Origin: Guadua angustifolia
Taxonomy: Eukaryota; Streptophyta; Magnoliopsida; Poales; Poaceae
Length of the DNA: 64,000 bases
Assembly (NCBI GenBank): GCA_036346375.1
Contig: JAYEVE010000235.1
Coordinates: 1 to 64,000 of the forward strand
Direction: 5' to 3'
Position numbers and translations under genes: made by a program. Positions within the stretch are counted from its first letter, which is position 1; every line of letters starts with the position of its first letter. Positions 48,810-60,000 of the stretch are shown piece after piece. A model generated the notes under the pieces. That model was not told the DNA's origin. It made no database searches and was given only the letters and a program-made list of their open reading frames with translations.

Positions 48810-51525
48810 TGCGATATAAAAATTCAAATCACTTAAATTCAGCATGGTTCAGACTTCCTATAGCTTTCCATCAGGCATCAGTAAATTATGATATTTGAGA
48901 AGTGAAGTCAAGTTCCATTTTATGTCAAATGTTGTTTGGATTATATAAAAAGATTGATTTTTCAAAGTAAAATACAAAGCCATGTAATATAGATCTATGT
49001 TACTTCAAAGAAAAAAAAGTAGATTAGTCTTGAAAAAAAAGTAGGGACTTGTTGAGTCACAATATTTTGTTTCAGTTTTGAAATGCTTAAAGCTCAAAAG
49101 GGAAAAAAAAGAAGTCTTAAAGTGATATCAACAAAATATTGAGCACTGTAGGATAAATAAGTTGTTTAATAAGATATTAGTTCATGAACTAAATTCCGTT
49201 ATCAAAATATATGAAGAATGCCGTTGTGTTGTGGCTAGCTGATGCCCTTCTTGTGTGCTGTTTGTGCACTGAAATATTGTTGGGAAATTCAGAATAGATG
49301 TGTGTAGATGTTGAACCTTTCTGGAATGACTTCTGGTATGCTTCAGTACTAACTTCAGTGTGGACTGACATTTCTTTGATATTTTGACTTGGGGAATCTT
49401 CAGTTTTCCCTTTAACTTGCTTTACTTATGAGCTGACGAAAAGAAAACTTAGCTCTGTTTATTCTAGGATGGTTTATTTCATTTAAAATCTTGGTTTCAC
49501 TCATTTGTTGGAATTGATTGAAGATTGCACTTGGGGACTGGATTTGTCAATAGATCGGTCCATCACAGTTTGGTATCTGCAACAAGCTCAAGTGCATGCT
49601 TGCCATATTTGCAGCCTTGAAGTGAGACAGCTATAGTATGTGCTCATTACCAAATTGAGATATAATACAATACATAATATACCTTTTTTTGCAGCATACA
49701 ATTGATGTAAACATAAAGTCACGTTGTAGGCACTTATAGCAATATCCACCTTTTGCATGTCATGAAAATATCGGAGAAGACATCTTGATGTCCTCTAATT
49801 TTGAAGTAGAACTGGTTTCCAGTAAAATGGAAAAGGCACCTTTTTTGGAGGGTTGCAGTCAACTTTGTTTGCAAACATTTTAGATGTGTTTGATATCATA
49901 GGGTATATACAGGATAATAGTACCCATGTTTCTTTGTTAGACTAGAATCTCAGTCAACTGTTTTAATTTAGATGCAATGATGCAACCAACCTTCTGTTTT
50001 GAGCTCTTCTTTCTGGTATTGTGCCAAATGTTTTGTTACTATGTTTGGTTTAGTTGGAATTGGGCGTGCTGAATGTGGTCATGCTTCACTCTTTTCCAAT
50101 ATATCGCGTTGTAGCATTGTGCAGTGCGACTTTTTGATTCCACTCAGATTGAAGATAGCATTACAGGAGTTCATAACCGGTTCGTCTGTGTATTACTTTT
50201 CTATGATACTTGTCAAACACTGTTCTGTTAAAATATATTAAGGACTGTGATGGTTGGCCATATGTGGCCTGTGAGGCATGACACTATGACAGGCATGCTA
50301 TGGTCCTTTTTCGGTCCTTTTCTTGTTGCCAGTAGGTGCCGCTCCCATGTTATAATGGTTCTGGTCTGCTTTTTCAGTGGACCAATGTGTAACAACAATA
50401 TGAGTTGAAAAGAAAAGGACGAAAAATTAAGTCATCTTTTGGTATTTTCCATTGTTAAGATATCAATAATCCCATTTATTTCATGTAATGATAGCATTTT
50501 TTAATCTTTCACCCTATTCTCTCCAGTTTGATTGGTGTCTTCGTAATTTGTTATGTAGATTTAATTGGTGTTGAAATATATAGAAAAATGACCTTATTTG
50601 AAATTTATATTGAGCTTTATTGACATGCATTGCTGTCTTAAACCTTCTTATTTCCTGCAAACATATACGGTTGTCGATTGAAAGTGTCGTCTTATAGCTT
50701 TTTTACCATCCCTCCGACTCCTAGTTAAATTATTCATTTGAAGAGTGAAGCAAGTAAGGGCCTAAGCAAACGGAGCGTTGGAAAGCCCATTTCTTGTTTT
50801 CCAGGTTTATCAAGTTGTTTTTATCCCTAACATGTTTCAAAAAATGGCTCTGTGTGCTCTTCTTCCTCACTTTGTACGTCAATCTGCACTAGCCTTATTG
50901 ACTTTCTTTACTTCTTAAAGGGTTAGGGTCCTGCTTTTTTGTGTGTCTATATACATATTCAGCTGGCTAGCTATGTTTCATAACTGAAGTACTGGCTATG
51001 AGTATCAATTTATTCTCCATCGATCATGTTTTTATCAGTTGTCATGTAATACTACTTGATTTCTTTCCATCAACCTATGTTCTTCACATTAGTTTTTCTG
51101 TTCATGTATTGTACATCTAACTAGGTTATAAACTGATCAACCCATACTATGAATATGCAATACGTGCTATATAAACCTGGATATTACAAGTATGTATATA
51201 TGAGGTATATATACAATATACAATATTGTACCAACTACCAAGTTACCCAACAGATCATGGATTGCCAAAACTATTTGGAGAAAGTAAACTTCCAAAATGA
51301 ATGTCTGATATGTCACAGAAAGTTTCCTGGGATGAGTTGTCCTTACTAAAATGCAGAAGCTTTGAAACAATTCAAACATAACACTTGTCTAAGTTTTTTT
51401 TTCTAATTATAACCAATGAAGACTTCATTTGAAAGGCCTCTTCCATCTCTGACTCTGCATAGTTTCATATCTATTTGAGCAATGAAATTGTTGAGTTCTA
51501 TAATTTTGTAATAACAATTCTTAAA
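48810..51525. other. CACTA-2 interior without assigned gene
   Basis: About 2.7 kb of AT-rich intron-like sequence between the uL4 fragment and the next recognisable exon of the element's gene. It may be a long intron of the second gene, or further captured host DNA, such as more upstream uL4 gene sequence. No exon was identified. Confidence 0.4.
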
Positions 51526-53707
51526 TTTGACATTGCAGAAACGTTACCGTTTGGCTGATCCTGCCGAATTGGGCCACGCGACTAATGTGTTTCATGCCAA
51601 TGCAACGAAGGTAGTCAGGGATGCATTCTCCAATGCCCGAATTCAAGCAACAAATATCTACTTGAAGGGCATAGGGTGTCGAACGGTCAAGTTTCGGTCA
51701 GCTTCGGAAACTTACTTGACCGAAGAACAGTATGATAAGTGTAACGCATATTAGGGTTCATGGTCATTAGGTTGTGATGTTAATATTGTTTTGATGTATT
51801 AACACATGTGTGCAGGTCATGCTTCCGTGGATGGAAGACCGTCCAAATGCTTACCGGGCTCTTTGTCGTGATGGGCTTCTCTGAATGGATCGCGAAGTCG
51901 AGGAAGCACAGAGCTCGCAGAGGCGAGCGGAGGCCATCGTATGGTGGTGATGGACACATCCGTATGGCTAAACGCATGGTAAGACATGTCGTACCAAATA
52001 TTTGCAAGAACATATTCACAAGTATATGTATGCCACTAACCCCTAGCTACAGGAGGCTCAAAGCGGTGTTCACCGAGTGACATCAAGTTTATGTGCGAGG
52101 TCATAAGGGACGAGACCCATCACACCCCGAAAGTTGTGCACTCGGGTGGCCTCGGATCGTGGTGAGTTATCCACAATTTTATTGAGTTCTCATCAACTTC
52201 GAGCTCTAAGTTGTATGGTTCGTCACCACTGCAGGAGAGCTATGGGCAGAAATAGTCAGCGTCATGGTGAAGGCTACGATTGGCGGAAGGAACCTATTGA
52301 TGGCGTGGCCGTGCATGCTACCGGAGGCGGAAAGAGCCATGGACGGTAAAATGTCATAGTTTCTCAAACTTTGTTAATCACGAGCAATAAATTTCAGTTC
52401 TAAAGCCTTTGTGTTTACGTATTTTGAAGGTACTCCATGTTCACCAAGTGATTGACTCGAGGAGGTGCGAGCTCAGAGGGGTCTTCGCAGAGCTCGGGGT
52501 TAGTAGCCGTCGCCTCGAGAGCAGGAGGTAGAGGTTGCTAGGCTCGTGAGGAGCTAAGGTGCGGGATGAACATCAAAGGTCGCAGGAGGCATACTATGCT
52601 CAAGACATGGCACAATGACAAAGAAAACTATTCAAGTAAGTCTCGAGCCCTCAACAGTTAGCATTTCGAGCATGCAACAATATATGAAATCGACACATTG
52701 CATTTACAGGCAATGTTCAAGCGAGGCCAAACCATTGTCTTTCCACCATGGCGGCCGCCACCACCACCACCACAATGGGGATGAATCCTCCAAGACCTTC
52801 TCCTGCACTCAAAGTTAGCTAAACTTGGTCTTGTCTCAACATCTCTTTTCACTTGTGCTATATTGTAAGCCTATTTCATCATTAGAAGTTTAGGCAGATA
52901 AGATATCCGTCACAACATCAATGATCTGAGGACATGACGTGTAATTTGCATTTGATAGAATCGCCACGACCCAAGAAGATGATCTGTCTTACGGAGTGCA
53001 TTCTCAAATTTGACCATATAACTCCAGTTATTAGATTACCTCTTAATTAGCATGGCATTGACAAGAAAAATAGAAATTGCGTAAACCCTAGCATAGTTAA
53101 TCAAGGACTACGTCATATAAATTGTAAAGCGGCATGCTACAGTCTTAGGAACCTACCCAAGGATCAATTCTAGTTTGATTTCATCAAGAACATAGGTACT
53201 TGAGTAGTATTACCAACATCAAGTACTATAATAGCATTCACTTGAATAAAACCGACTAGAAGATAGCTTTTTAACTTAACGGTAAAATATATTTCGAGAA
53301 GCTCTACTAATCGATCTGTGCATACTAGTATAGTAGGGTTTGGATTAATCTTCCATTTAAACATAACCATGACAAAGTTATTTGTTGACAACTTCTATGT
53401 ATCTCGTATTGGATCCAATGCACGATGAAAGAGGTACTTCATATAGTAACATCATTGCAAGGAAAACAAGTCTTGAGCAGAACTACATACAGCATTGCTA
53501 GTGCTATTTCAATCCTGAATCTGACAAAAGTCTATCCTAACTGGTGCATCTTTAGCATTTCATCATATCTTCAACATACGGCATCATTCTTAGGTAGACT
53601 GGAACTTGATAAATGAATTAGAAAGATTAATCCTCTTGATTGGAACATGCTATGAAAACAGAAAATTTTACATTGCATTGCCCAATTATTTCAGTTCTGG
53701 ACCTGAC

Positions 53708-53804
53708 ATTTTATTAGGTTGATTAAGTACCCATAACATTATCTTGATGAAAATATTGTTTGTAGAGTATTTTATTAGGTTGATTAAGTACCCATAACAT
53801 TATC
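53708..53804 (+). repeat. 36-bp direct repeat, two copies
   Basis: TTTTATTAGGTTGATTAAGT followed by ACCCATAACATTATC occurs at about 53709-53743 and 53770-53804, identical, 60 bases apart, in CACTA-2. Confidence 0.9.
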
Positions 53805-54149
53805 CTTTTTCGAGACTACAATCTTTGTCTTGCCTATCAATGCTTTTTGAGATGTTACACACATTTGTTCTCTTCTTGTATTTTGCATCGATCACTTACT
53901 CTATTGTGCTACTACTATTTCATTTATTTAAATGCAGGTCTATATTTGATTTGTACAAATTTAAAGTAAAGATGCTTACAGACTCAGCTAAATTTGGTCT
54001 CTCAGATCATAGGGATCGGGGACAACACGCCCAGTTTACCAAACTCCGCCCACACGACCAAGCAAACACTGGAGAGCATGTTCAAAACCTATTTGGCTCC
54101 GCAGGTAGCGGCCACAACTCAAATGACCAATCTTGAGATGTTTGGTAAT

Positions 54150-54420
54150 AATCTGTAATCTTGTGATGCGACAACTCAGCTAATTATTATATGTGGATGA
54201 ATGATGCGACAACTCAACTAATCTTGTGATGCGACAACTCAACTAATCTTGAGATGAATGATATATGTGGATGTATGTGGATATTTGAATGATATGTGGA
54301 TGAATGAGCGATATATGTGGATGAATGATATATGTGGATGATATATATGAATGATATATGTGGATGTATGTGGATGTATGTGGATGAATGATTGAATTGA
54401 ATGAATGATATATGTTATGA
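54150..54420 (+). repeat. Minisatellite: GCGACAACTCAACTAATCTTG and GATATATGTGGATGAAT units
   Basis: Two interleaved families of short tandem units. The first, GATGCGACAACTCAACTAAT, is present three times at 54164-54250. The second, ATATATGTGGATGAATGAT, is present about eight times at 54188-54420 with variable spacing. Confidence 0.85.
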
Positions 54421-54474
54421 ATGATATTTATCTAAATTTGTATGAAAAATGGGTTTATTGGGCTATTTTTTTTT

Positions 54475-54940
54475 TGTCGTCCGAGTTAATTTTTAGTGGG
54501 CAGAAAAACCGAATAAAAATTAACACAAATTATTTTCGTGGGCCAAAAACCGATTTAAAATTAACCCAAATTATTTTCGTGGGCCAAGAAACCGACGAAG
54601 ATTAACCAAATTAACTTTCGTGGGCTTAAAGTAACCCGACGAAAGTTAACGTTATTAACTTTCGTGGGTGCAGAAGAAAACCGACGAAAGTAAGTTATTT
54701 TCGTCGGTCGTCGTTACCGACGAAAATTCTGGCTTTCCGCACTAACTCTCGTCGGCGCGTCCCTGGCCGACGAAAATAACTAACTTTCGTCGGTCGCCGA
54801 CGAAAATTAAGCTAACTTTCGACTCCTTATCTCTGACGGCCGTGTCCCGACGAAAATAAGGCTATTGCCGACGAAAATAGTTATTTTCGTCGGCACAGGT
54901 CTTATTTTCGTGGGTTTTGGCCCACGAAAATTTTTAGGAT
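54475..54940. repeat. CACTA-2 right subterminal repeats
   Basis: At least twelve TTTCGT[CG]GG / CC[GC]ACGAAAA words in both orientations leading to the right TIR. The array is longer and denser than the left one. Confidence 0.9.
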
Positions 54941-54953
54941 TCCTGTAGTGGTA

Positions 54954-55140
54954 AGGATTAGATGGTTAGTCGGGTTACTTGTTTATCTACAAAGGTGCTA
55001 GAGACACCTTACAGTCTCTTTCAGATTTTCCTATGTCTCTCTGAGATGCGCCATAGATATTTTTAAAAAGCTTCTGTGGTAACGATATTGCACGTAAAAA
55101 TTAATAACATTGCGGCGTTTTAAAAGATGTCTATAAAATC
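54954..55140. other. CACTA-3 interior, right of CACTA-2
   Basis: Non-coding. Its last ~33 bases (GCGGCGTTTTAAAAGATGTC and on) match 42637-42670 upstream of copy B, which ties the two CACTA-3-type ends together. Confidence 0.6.
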
Positions 55141-55183
55141 ATGCCCCTACTATTATGAGAAAACATCCGCTCCTCTCGTCACT

Positions 55184-55232
55184 TTGAGCCGAGCCGGCGG
55201 CTCGAGCTGGCCGACCGGTCGGCTCGGCTCAA
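55184..55232. repeat. GC-rich inverted repeat, 13-bp arms
   Basis: TTGAGCCGAGCCG (55184-55196) and its exact complement CGGCTCGGCTCAA (55220-55232) flank a 23-base loop that itself contains a near-palindrome around GGCCGACCGGTCGGC. It is in strongly AT-rich surroundings. Confidence 0.85.
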
Positions 55233-56242
55233 AAATATTTTTTGCGTTTTGATCCTTACATAAATTATGAATAGGTTCTTTGTGATTTTTTGTGAGGGGA
55301 AGATATTTTTTTCTAAATTGTGTTTGGGTCCCTCGTGCACCATTTTACGAAAAAAACTTCTCTTAAATTCAAATCGCGAACAAGCCCTTTCCTAATTTTT
55401 CAGGATAGCGGACAGGTCCAAAAACGTAACAGTAAGGTCCTTGCTCCTTACGTCTAGGTCCTTTCTCCGTATTTCCTGGGAAAAAAATGTTTTCGTCACC
55501 AGAAATATGTGTGCAGCTCTATCTCTAGACTTTTTTCCCAACTTGATTTTCCATCTCGATCTCTGATATTTTTTAAAACATGTATTATTACTCAGTGACC
55601 GCGTAGAGTGTTAGACTTGAAAAAAGAAGGTTGTCATCTCTAATAATTTTTCACCCTTTTCCCTTTAGACTTTTTCCCCACCGTGGTTTTCCAGCTCGGT
55701 CTCCAATATTTTCCAAATAATTCATCGAAAGAGATATTTCTATAGCTCTATCTCTCTATTTTTTCCTCGTAACTCGGTTTCTGATATTTCCCGAAGTAAG
55801 AAATATGTATGCGATTGTATCTTTATAGTTTTTTTTTGCAATTCAATCTATAGTATTTTTCGAACCGTGTATTATTAACGGGTGAACGTATAGAGTGTCA
55901 AGTTCGGCAAAAAAAGATCCTTTCTCCGTCTTTCCCGAGAAAATATATACTATGCATTAAAGTTTAGAGGCTGCAGAACCTTAGAGAGTGTTCGAGTGCC
56001 AACGCAAAAAAAAAACTCCGAAGATTTAGAAACTACGCCTTCATCTATTTCCTGTTTGGTCCATTTTCCAAAAAAACTAGAAAGATCCTAAGAAGATTTA
56101 ATAAAACAACTTGTTTTATTTTCTCGAAAAAACTAAAGCTCCTAAAAAAATAGAAAATACATCTTAATCAATTTTTCTTAAAAAAAAAAGAAAATTCGTT
56201 TTTGGCTCACGTGTGCAGCGTGCGTCGCGCTTATCTTTCTTG

Positions 56243-56243
<1 letters not shown>

Positions 56244-56315
<72 letters not shown>
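56244..56315. repeat. (AT)n microsatellite
   Basis: About 72 bases of pure AT dinucleotide, immediately left of the first copy of the 196-bp duplication. Confidence 0.95.
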
Positions 56316-56317
<2 letters not shown>

Positions 56318-56318
<1 letters not shown>

Positions 56319-56850
56319 CATATATGCACATAAAAGGAGTATGTCCAAAAATATACATACCACCTCTGAAAAATGTACATACCACCTAGATGATCTTATA
56401 TACTCGTATACTACGCTGCACATACCCTCAGATTGCACGAGATACCACATACATTGTGAGATGCGGCATAGGGAGTAATTACTCCCGGGAGTAGAAAAGA
56501 CGCTTCCTATATAAACGAACTTGAAATACTACCTAAACGAACTTGAAATACTTCTTTATCACTTTGGATATACTCATACAATAATTATAAGATACTCCAT
56601 GTGAGCCACATGAAAAAATTGCAAGGGAGTCCATGATTTTTAGCGTATTTTGCAAATACCTTCATATATGCACATAAAAAGGAGTATGTCCAAAAAATAT
56701 ACATACCACCTCTGAAAAAATGTACATACCACCTAGATGATCTTATATACTCGTATACTACGCGTACATACCCTCCGTTGCACAAGATACCACATACATT
56801 GTGAGATACGGCATAGGGAGTAATTACTCCCGGGAGTAGAAAAGAGGCTT

Positions 56851-56858
<8 letters not shown>
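56318..56858 (+). repeat. ~196-bp direct duplication, two copies
   Basis: 56318-56513 and 56662-56858 are about 95% alike, starting TCATATATGCACATAAAA and ending GCTTCCTATATA. They include the palindrome ACTCCCGGGAGT. The first copy has an (AT)n tract on its left, the second on its right. Confidence 0.9.

Positions 56859-56943
<85 letters not shown>
56853..56943. repeat. (TA)n(CA)n compound microsatellite
   Basis: About 70 bases of TA dinucleotide followed by about 20 bases of CA dinucleotide, ending just before the CACTA-3 right end and 73 bases before the copy C start codon. Confidence 0.95.
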
Positions 56944-57016
56944 GAAAGCATACCTGTACGACAAAAACGGCTGTAGTGAGTCTAGTGCTAGCGGCCACTG
57001 CGCACGAACCGTAGCT

Positions 57017-60000
57017 ATGGCGCTCCTGGCGCGCTTCGCCGCGGCACCTTTGGTAGTTAAGGTACTAGTGGCCATGTCGTCTGCAAACACGGCCGTCTCG
57101 GCCTTACCCAGCAACTCCTCCGACATGGCGACGCTGCTGGCGTTCAAGGCCCGGGTTTCTGACCCGCTCGGCGTCCTGCGCAGCAACTGGACAGCCCAAG
57201 CCCCTCTGTGCAGCTGGGTTGGCGTGTCATGCAGCAGGCACCACCGCCGTCGGGAGTTGGTCACCGCCCTGGTGCTACCTGGCGTGCGGCTCGGCGGCAA
57301 CCTCGCACCTCAGCTCGGTAACCTCTCCTTCCTCTCGCTCCTCAACCTCAGCAATACCGACCTCGCCGGTCCCATCCCCGCCGACCTCGGCCGGTTGCCC
57401 CGCCTTAGATCCATGGACCTTTCGGGGAATCGCCTGTCCGGCGCTATCCCTACCACCATCTACAACCTCACCGGGATCGAGAGCCTCGACTTGAGCCTCA
57501 ACAACCTCACCGGAGGGATCCCGATCCCCCCAGGAGGTCCAGAGGCACCGGAGACGCTGCGCGGTCTCCGGCTCCTAAGCCTTCGGAACAACGACTTGGC
57601 AGGGCCCATACCGGAGCGGCTATTCAACAGCACGACGGAGCTAAGGTACCTGCACCTCGGGTACAACAGCCTCTCAGGAAGCATCCCGTTGGCCATTAGC
57701 TTCTTGCCCAAGGTCACCGCCATTTTCATGATGGAGAACGGCTTGTCCGGTCCCCTGCCGCCAACCCTGCTCAATGTGTCCACTCTACAAACACTGGGCC
57801 TTGGCAAAAACAACCTCTCCGGAACCATCCCATCCGCGGCCGGCAACGGGAGTAGAGCCATGCTACTGGAGAACCTGAGGCTATCCAGGAATCAATTCTC
57901 CGGGACGATTCCTTCTGGGCTGGCCAATTGTTTGCACCTCACTAGGCTCTCTCTATCTTTTAACTACTTGAGTGGAACCGTACCTGAATGGCTAGGGGCG
58001 CTGCAACGCCTCACCTTCATCGCCCTTGGCGTGAATCGCCTTGTTGGTAAGATACCAGCAGAGTTGGGCAACATCACGGGACTTGTTGAATTGGACATGT
58101 CTCAGCAGAGGGGGAGATACCGCCGGAGCTAGGACGGTTAACGCGGCTTGACTGGCTAAACCTCGCGACCAATCTCCTGAACGGCGAAATCCCATCGTCT
58201 CTCGGTAACATGTCAGCCATTACCACTTTAGAAATGACAGAAAACAAACTGACGGGGCAAGTGCCCACGACATTGGGGAACCTGAAAGATCTCTCTTACT
58301 TCGGCATCGCAGGGAATTTCCTCGAAGGCAATCTCAACTTTCTTAGTGCTCTTTGCCAATGTGCCAACATGCAGAAGCTCCAGATATGCATGAATTCCTT
58401 CACAGGGACCGTCCCACAGTGCCTGGGAAACCGGACAGGGCTGCAATACTTCTTGGCGCGGGAGAATCAAATTACCGGCAGCGTGCCTCCCGTGCTGTCA
58501 AATCTAAGCAAACTCTACATGTTAGATCTCTGTAAGAACCAACTAACCGGGAGAATCCCGGTACCTATCACAAGTATGGAAAATCTTCAGCCAGCATACC
58601 AAGAGAAGTCGGCAGGTTCCGCAACATACAACAACTGAGCCTCGATGCTAATAACTTGGTTGGTCCAATACCGGACAGCATCGGCAACCTGAGCTTGCAA
58701 CTGCGAATTCTGACGCTGTCACGCAATATGCTCTCGTCCAGCATACCACCAAGCTTATGGAGCAACAAGAACCTTCTGCAGCTCGACCTGTCTCGCATGA
58801 ATCTTTCAGCCAACAGGTTGCATGGTAGCCTACCGGCTTCGATCGGGCAACTCGAAATGCTAATCTATCTCAATCTTTCAAGCAACCTATTCCAAGGCAC
58901 TATTCCAGACACATTTGGCAAGCTGATCAGCATCAACACCCTACAACTCCCTCTCTGGTGCCATCCCCGTGTCCCTGGTCAATCTCACCGTCCTCACCAG
59001 CCTAAACCTCTCTTTCAACAGACTAGATGGGCAGATACCAGAGGGTGGTGTCTTCTCAAACATGAGCCTTCAATCACTGGTTGGAAACTCGGCGCTCTGC
59101 GACCTTCCACGCTTGGGATTTCTGCCCTGCCGCCCAATCAAAGAGCATCCACACTCTCGCTCACCAAAATTATGGCGTCATTAAAAGTTCCTGCTCCCTT
59201 AGTAGTAGTTCTTGGAATGATCCTTTTCTTTTCCTTATACATGGTGGTTAAGAGAAGACGGGCCAAGAAACAACAGGCACCGACCACCTCTGCCATGGAG
59301 CTGGCACTCAACCACCGATCGATCTCCTACCACGAGCTTCGTCGTGCTACCAACAACTTCAGTGATGGCAGCCTTGTTGGGGCTCGGGGATTTGGCAAGG
59401 TCTACCGGGGCCGGCTAGCTGACGACTCGGTCGTCGCGATTAAAGTCCTCAACATGCAGAGCCATACAGCCTCCAAGAGCTTCGACGCCGAGTGCCGTGC
59501 ACTGCGCATGGTCTCGGCACCGGAACCTGCTGAGGATCACGAGCTCCCCGAGGTAGTCCTTCACTGTGATTTGAAGCCCAGCAATGTGCTGCTGGATCAA
59601 GATATGACCGCACATGTCGCAGATTTTGGCATTGCAAGGCCTCTGTTGGGCGACGACGCCGCCGCCGTATTCTCAGCAAGCTGTTGGGTTGATCTCGTAC
59701 GACGCCGCCGCCATATTCTCAGCAGGCCGTCTTCACCCTCTTCTTCCTCTCCATCCGAACGAGTAGCAAGGAGGCGCACGGGAGAAAGAAGGGAACGCCG
59801 CTGCATCCTCTACATCTCCCGAAGGCCTCGACTTCACCATGGCTTCGGGATCACACGGAAATAGCGGCAACACCGAAGATATGCACTAAATGCTCCTAGA
59901 TCTAGTGGTTAGAGGTGAAAGGGAAGGTCCTAAGACACTCTAGAAATCTATCACAAGCATGCCAGGAACAATTGGGTATATGGCACCAGGTACGGCATCA

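Larger units (their letters stand above)
47389..54151 (+). pseudogene. CACTA-2 second-gene remnant (Ptta/En-Spm type), multi-exon
   Basis: Likely exons in order on the plus strand. 47389-47548 is GC-rich, proline- and arginine-rich (MSMPPPPRFRRR). 51538-51733 follows a CAG acceptor and reads KRYRLADPAELGHATNVFHA, ending ETYLTEEQY. 51816-51978 reads VMLPWMEDRPNAYRALC, then in a shifted frame EWIAKSRKHRARRGERRPSY. 52234-52349 reads AELWAEIVSVMVKATIGG. 52429-52520 reads SRRCELRGVFAELGVSSRRL. 52711-52815 is proline-rich (VFPPWRPPPPPPQWGMNPP). A last piece near 54000-54151 ends LEMFGNNL. The order (K.RY...QY...W....K....NR..., then a proline-rich tail) fits En/Spm plant transposase-type second genes. 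Frame changes and stops indicate decay. Confidence 0.55.
46976..54950 (+). mobile_element. CACTA-2: complete CACTA element carrying a captured gene fragment
   Basis: TIRs CACTACAGGAATCCT at both ends (left 46976, right inverted to 54950) and GTA duplications at 46973-46975 and 54951-54953. Arrays of TTTCGTCGGC / GCCGACGAAA lie inside both ends. It is 7,975 bp. It has remnants of a second-gene (Ptta-type) ORF on the plus strand but no TNP2 transposase was seen, so it is non-autonomous. It also carries uL4 ribosomal-protein exons on the minus strand (48435-48808). Near-perfect TIRs and an intact target duplication suggest recent insertion compared with CACTA-1. Confidence 0.92.
55141..56943. 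other. ~1.8-kb insertion in CACTA-3, unclassified
   Basis: Absent at the matching place upstream of copy B, where TCTATAAAAT is followed within about 15 bases by GAAAGCATGC. It contains a GC-rich palindrome (55184-55232), a ~130-bp imperfect direct repeat (about 55500-55630 and 55795-55920, sharing AGAAATATGT and GTGTATTATTA with TAGAGTGT), two long (AT)n tracts and a ~196-bp duplication. No coding region or clear transposon ends were found. Confidence 0.5.
46645..56978. mobile_element. CACTA-3: CACTA-type element disrupting copy C's 5' region
   Basis: Left end CACTAAAAAACC (46645), right end CGGCTGTAGTG (56978). The insertion site is shown by copy A, where the same host sequence is continuous. 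Left flank CTG and the CTA after the right end are compatible with a 3-bp duplication plus a short extra GTCTAGTG segment at 56980-56987. It contains all of CACTA-2 (46976-54950) and a further ~1.8-kb segment (55141-56943) absent from the copy B relative. The original element was under 1 kb and non-coding. The TIRs beyond CACTA are weak. Confidence 0.6.

Noticed and set aside
46976..54950. CACTA-2 as an autonomous element
   Set aside because: TIRs and target duplication are good, but no TNP2 motifs (FWELPYW, DVMH, YNLPPW) were found in it, so it needs a transposase in trans.
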